Shown in pieces: positions 63,317-64,000 of a stretch of DNA of 64,000 nucleotides. The stretch covers positions 17,717-81,716 of the forward strand of contig NZ_FQZU01000029.1 of the NCBI RefSeq assembly GCF_900142135.1, written 5' to 3'. The translations under genes and the position numbers were made by a program. How positions within the stretch are numbered: the stretch's first letter is position 1; the number at the start of each line of letters is the position of its first letter. The DNA comes from Desulfatibacillum alkenivorans DSM 16219 (GTDB lineage: Bacteria; Desulfobacterota; Desulfobacteria; Desulfobacterales; Desulfatibacillaceae). The notes under the pieces are model-generated. The model did no database searches and was not told the DNA's origin. It saw only the letters and a list, made by a program, of their open reading frames with translations.

Positions 63317-64000
63317 GTGAGGAACACGCTAAAGCAGGTGATCATTTTGGGGCAGGTTATATTGTGGCTGGCAATGGCCGCGGTAACCTGGGCTGGACAA
63401 GAGCCCGAAGAATCCGTTGTGCCGGATAGCGGCATGCCCGGTGCAGTGGAGAGATCGCTCAACGAGCGGGAGATTCCCGCTCATTCCCGGCTGCCCGAGA
63501 TCAGCGTTCAGGACGAACAGAGCGCGGTGTTCAAGGGCGGGGAAGGTGTGACGTTCCGTTTATCCAAGATCCGTTTTGAGGGTCAGCGGGTTTTCGCGGA
63601 CCAGGATCTCCAGGAGGTTGTGGCGCCGTACGTGGGCCAGACCATGGAGGTGAGCGCCCTCAAGGAAGTGACGGACGAGGTGACCCGGTTCTACAAAGAG
63701 CACGGGTACTTCCTCTCCCGCGCCTATGTGCCTCCCCAGTGCATCAAGGAAGGGGAGGTTCTGATCAAGGTTCGCGAGGGCCGGTTGGGCGAGATCATCA
63801 TCCGGGGCAACAAGCGATACAGCCGGGAGCTTCTCCGGAACACCCTGAAGGTGATCCGGGGGGAAGGCGCGGTGCGCACGGCGGACGTGGAGCGGGGCCT
63901 TTTGCTTCTGACGGACATTCCGGGCCTCAACGTGAAGGCCACGTTCAAGCCCGGCGAGCGTCCCGGCACCTCGGACATCGTGCTGGACGTGACCGAAGAC
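63317..64000 (+). CDS. Two-partner-secretion translocator, FhaC/ShlB family (5' part)
   Basis: 228 codons visible; the gene runs off the right edge. GTG start, five bases after AGGAGG. A signal peptide (KQVIILGQVILWLAMAAVTWA) leads into two POTRA-type domains: VTFRLSKIRFEGQRVFADQDL, and GEIIIRGNKRYSRELLRNTL. The 16-strand barrel lies outside the window. It exports a large TpsA partner through the outer membrane, likely encoded just beyond the edge. Confidence 0.88.
   Translation, partial: MRNTLKQVIILGQVILWLAMAAVTWAGQEPEESVVPDSGMPGAVERSLNEREIPAHSRLPEISVQDEQSAVFKGGEGVTFRLSKIRFEGQRVFADQDLQEVVAPYVGQTMEVSALKEVTDEVTRFYKEHGYFLSRAYVPPQCIKEGEVLIKVREGRLGEIIIRGNKRYSRELLRNTLKVIRGEGAVRTADVERGLLLLTDIPGLNVKATFKPGERPGTSDIVLDVTED

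Noticed and set aside
1..64000. CRISPR arrays, rRNA or tRNA genes
   Set aside because: No regularly spaced 25-40-bp repeats with unique spacers, and no rRNA or cloverleaf-type sequence, were noticed; a tRNA scan was not possible.

Overview
The window reads as chromosomal DNA of a GC-rich (roughly 55-58% by eye), anaerobic, metabolically versatile Deltaproteobacterium/Desulfobacterota. A fatty-acid- or alkane-degrading sulfate reducer of the Desulfatibacillum type fits best. The reasons are a class III (oxygen-sensitive) ribonucleotide reductase nrdD/nrdG, many acyl-CoA genes (acetyl-CoA synthetase, long-chain acyl-CoA ligase, paired acyl-CoA dehydrogenases), an orphan TRAP solute-binding protein, and many PAS hybrid histidine kinases and stand-alone receivers. 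The genus is an inference; no rRNA or marker gene is present. Layout: 0-2 kb, the 3' end of a short-chain dehydrogenase, a strong terminator, and a gene-free tract with three tandem copies of a ~345-bp unit flanked by REP-like hairpins. 2-8.5 kb, an old-yellow-enzyme reductase, a HEAT-repeat lipoprotein, a second SDR, a DHH phosphoesterase, a receiver, a cupin and an orphan TRAP receptor. 8.5-13.3 kb, a membrane hybrid kinase, then a TetR regulator and an Acg-like nitroreductase lipoprotein that share one palindromic operator type. 13.3-25.6 kb, a GT39-like transferase, an MscM/YbdG-type channel, acs, a glycerophosphodiester phosphodiesterase, a receiver, a Nudix hydrolase, an unknown gene with a DUF3781 gene, and a promoter/operator-driven cluster of two acyl-CoA dehydrogenases plus an SCP2-like protein. 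25.6-37 kb, an arylsulfotransferase-like protein, acyltransferase, HD hydrolase, receiver, DEAD-box helicase, membrane glycosyltransferase, DHA2 exporter and long-chain acyl-CoA ligase. 37-42.3 kb, nrdD behind a promoter with two NrdR-like boxes 31 bp apart; nrdD and nrdG are separated by a RAYT (REP-associated tyrosine transposase) island with its palindromes and an AT-rich passenger gene. 42.4-46.1 kb, an MMPL/RND exporter and two tandem Cache-like periplasmic proteins. 46.1-47.7 kb, an isolated phage-like switch: an S24 repressor, a divergent HTH gene and a small unknown gene whose consensus promoter has the operator filling its 17-bp spacer. 47.7-64 kb, a PAS hybrid kinase, a 2,255-residue secreted protein combining papain-type and gingipain-type cysteine peptidase domains, a small membrane protein with a truncated copy beside it, an unrecognised 565-residue protein, a PAS hybrid kinase whose receiver has Glu at the phosphorylation site, a 1.3-kb gene-poor stretch, and the start of a two-partner-secretion (FhaC/ShlB) translocator. 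How the genes work together: fatty-acid activation and beta-oxidation genes lie in separate, separately controlled units, and sensory genes are scattered singly. The accessory material (REP/RAYT, repressor switch, DUF3781 pair, giant peptidase, TPS) sits between conserved housekeeping units. The points most worth a second look are the repressor switch at 46-47.7 kb, the double peptidase, and the RAYT island splitting nrdD from nrdG.
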